A DNA stretch of 5,460 nucleotides from contig DASTHS010000163.1 of assembly GCA_035718085.1 (NCBI GenBank), positions 1-5,460 of the forward strand, read 5' to 3'. The translations under genes were made by a program, and so were the position numbers. This stretch comes from DASTHS01 sp035718085 (lineage in GTDB: Bacteria > Actinomycetota > Acidimicrobiia > Acidimicrobiales > Palsa-688). The notes beneath the pieces were generated by a model that saw nothing but the letters and a program-made list of their open reading frames with translations, had not been told where the DNA came from and made no database searches. Of the stretch, positions 4,855 through 5,460 are shown in pieces (within the stretch, counting starts at the first letter, position 1; the number at the start of each line of letters is the position of its first letter).

Positions 4855-5460
4855 ATGGAGCACGAGCGGCGGCGGGTGGTCATCACCGGGATGGGGGCGC
4901 TGTCGGCGCTGGGCGGAAGCGTGCGGGCCACCTGCGAGGCGATGGCGGCCGGCCGATCGGGGGTCCGGCGTCTCGAGCGCTTCGACTCCTCCGGGTTGCC
5001 GGTGCGCATCGGGGCCGAGGTGGTCGACTTCGACCCCGTCGAGATGTTCGGACGCCGTCGGGCCAAGCACCTCGACCGGGTCGCCCAGCTCTCGCTGGCG
5101 GCGACCGTCGAGGCGGTCGAGGCGGCGAAGCTCGACGTCGCCGCCTGCCCCGATCGGGTGGGGGTGATCTACGCCACCGGCATCGGGGGCCTGCAGTCGC
5201 TGACCGACGGGGTCGGGGTGCTGCGCGACCGGGGTGCCGAGTGGGTGAGCCCCTACACGCTGCCGATGGCCATCCCCAACATGGCGGCCGGCCTCATCTC
5301 CATCGAGATCGGGGCCACCGGCTACACCACCTGCATCGTCACCGCGTGCGCGGCGTCGGCGCAGGCCATCGGTGAGGGAGCCGACCAGATCCGCCTCGGC
5401 CGTGCCGACGCCATGGTCGTCGGCGGGGCGGAGGCGGCACTCACCGAGGTGGGCCTGGCT
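4855..5460 (+). CDS. fabF: Beta-ketoacyl-ACP synthase, FabF/KAS II type, N-terminal half (cut by right edge)
   Basis: The first 202 residues of a condensing enzyme of about 410. It would extend acyl-ACP with malonyl-ACP by decarboxylative condensation in cytoplasmic fatty acid synthesis. The N-terminus RRRVVITGMGALSALG (5-20) is the classic KAS opening. The active-site nucleophile is Cys165 in TACAASAQAIGEGADQI (163-179), followed by GRADAMVVGGAEA (182-194). Residues 132-143 (SPYTLPMAIPNM) match the family's conserved loop. The two catalytic histidines lie beyond the edge and cannot be checked. ATG 4855 has no Shine-Dalgarno but sits 6 nt after a TAnnnT box. No acyl carrier protein gene lies just upstream, so this may be a stand-alone fabF or the first gene of a cluster running off the window; a polyketide-type ketosynthase is less likely. 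Confidence 0.9.
   Translation, partial: MEHERRRVVITGMGALSALGGSVRATCEAMAAGRSGVRRLERFDSSGLPVRIGAEVVDFDPVEMFGRRRAKHLDRVAQLSLAATVEAVEAAKLDVAACPDRVGVIYATGIGGLQSLTDGVGVLRDRGAEWVSPYTLPMAIPNMAAGLISIEIGATGYTTCIVTACAASAQAIGEGADQIRLGRADAMVVGGAEAALTEVGLA

Noticed and set aside
3747..5066. Minus-strand open frame of 439 codons
   Set aside because: Overlaps yaaA in another frame and the fabF-like start; the product is Arg/Pro/Gly-rich without domain features.

Overview
The window is high-GC DNA, roughly 70% or more by eye, with strong third-position GC bias, several GTG starts and one promoter placed for a leaderless mRNA. This points to an actinobacterial chromosome. An Acidimicrobiia-like lineage is my guess, based on general style only. 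No RNA gene, insertion sequence or CRISPR array is visible.

Layout. (1) Positions 1-695, minus strand: N-terminal part of a membrane sensor with a CHASE3 domain and the start of a HAMP linker, cut by the left edge. (2) Positions 696-862: divergent intergenic region with a perfect 7-bp inverted repeat just upstream of a strong Shine-Dalgarno site. (3) Positions 863-1561, plus strand: a 232-residue protein without a signal peptide. It has an acidic N-terminus and two copies of a 54-residue Ala/Asn-rich module. (4) Positions 1589-4021, plus strand, 27 bp downstream: an 810-residue membrane protein with a PqqD-like N-terminal domain, an M50/S2P-type zinc protease core (HEFGH, plus Asp291 as third ligand), about seven membrane segments, an extracellular domain with two CxxC pairs, and a 97-residue Ser/Thr-rich tail. 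(5) Positions 4052-4798, minus strand: a YaaA/UPF0246 peroxide-stress protein, convergent with the protease gene across a 30-bp gap holding a hairpin. (6) Positions 4855-5460, plus strand: N-terminal half of a FabF-type beta-ketoacyl-ACP synthase, cut by the right edge.

Genes 3 and 4 form the interesting unit. A PqqD-like domain fused to an intramembrane protease is a known arrangement in ribosomal-peptide processing and export, and here it sits directly downstream of a repetitive, leader-bearing candidate substrate. The 14-residue unit repeated four times in the candidate substrate, consensus (D/N)(L/V)xAP(I/V)(D/E)xxxxxN, also occurs once in the protease's extracellular domain, immediately before a CxxC. 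I infer a recognition, processing and surface-assembly system in which the protease ectodomain carries a copy of the substrate motif. Function is not proven. The flanking yaaA and fabF genes look like ordinary housekeeping genes.
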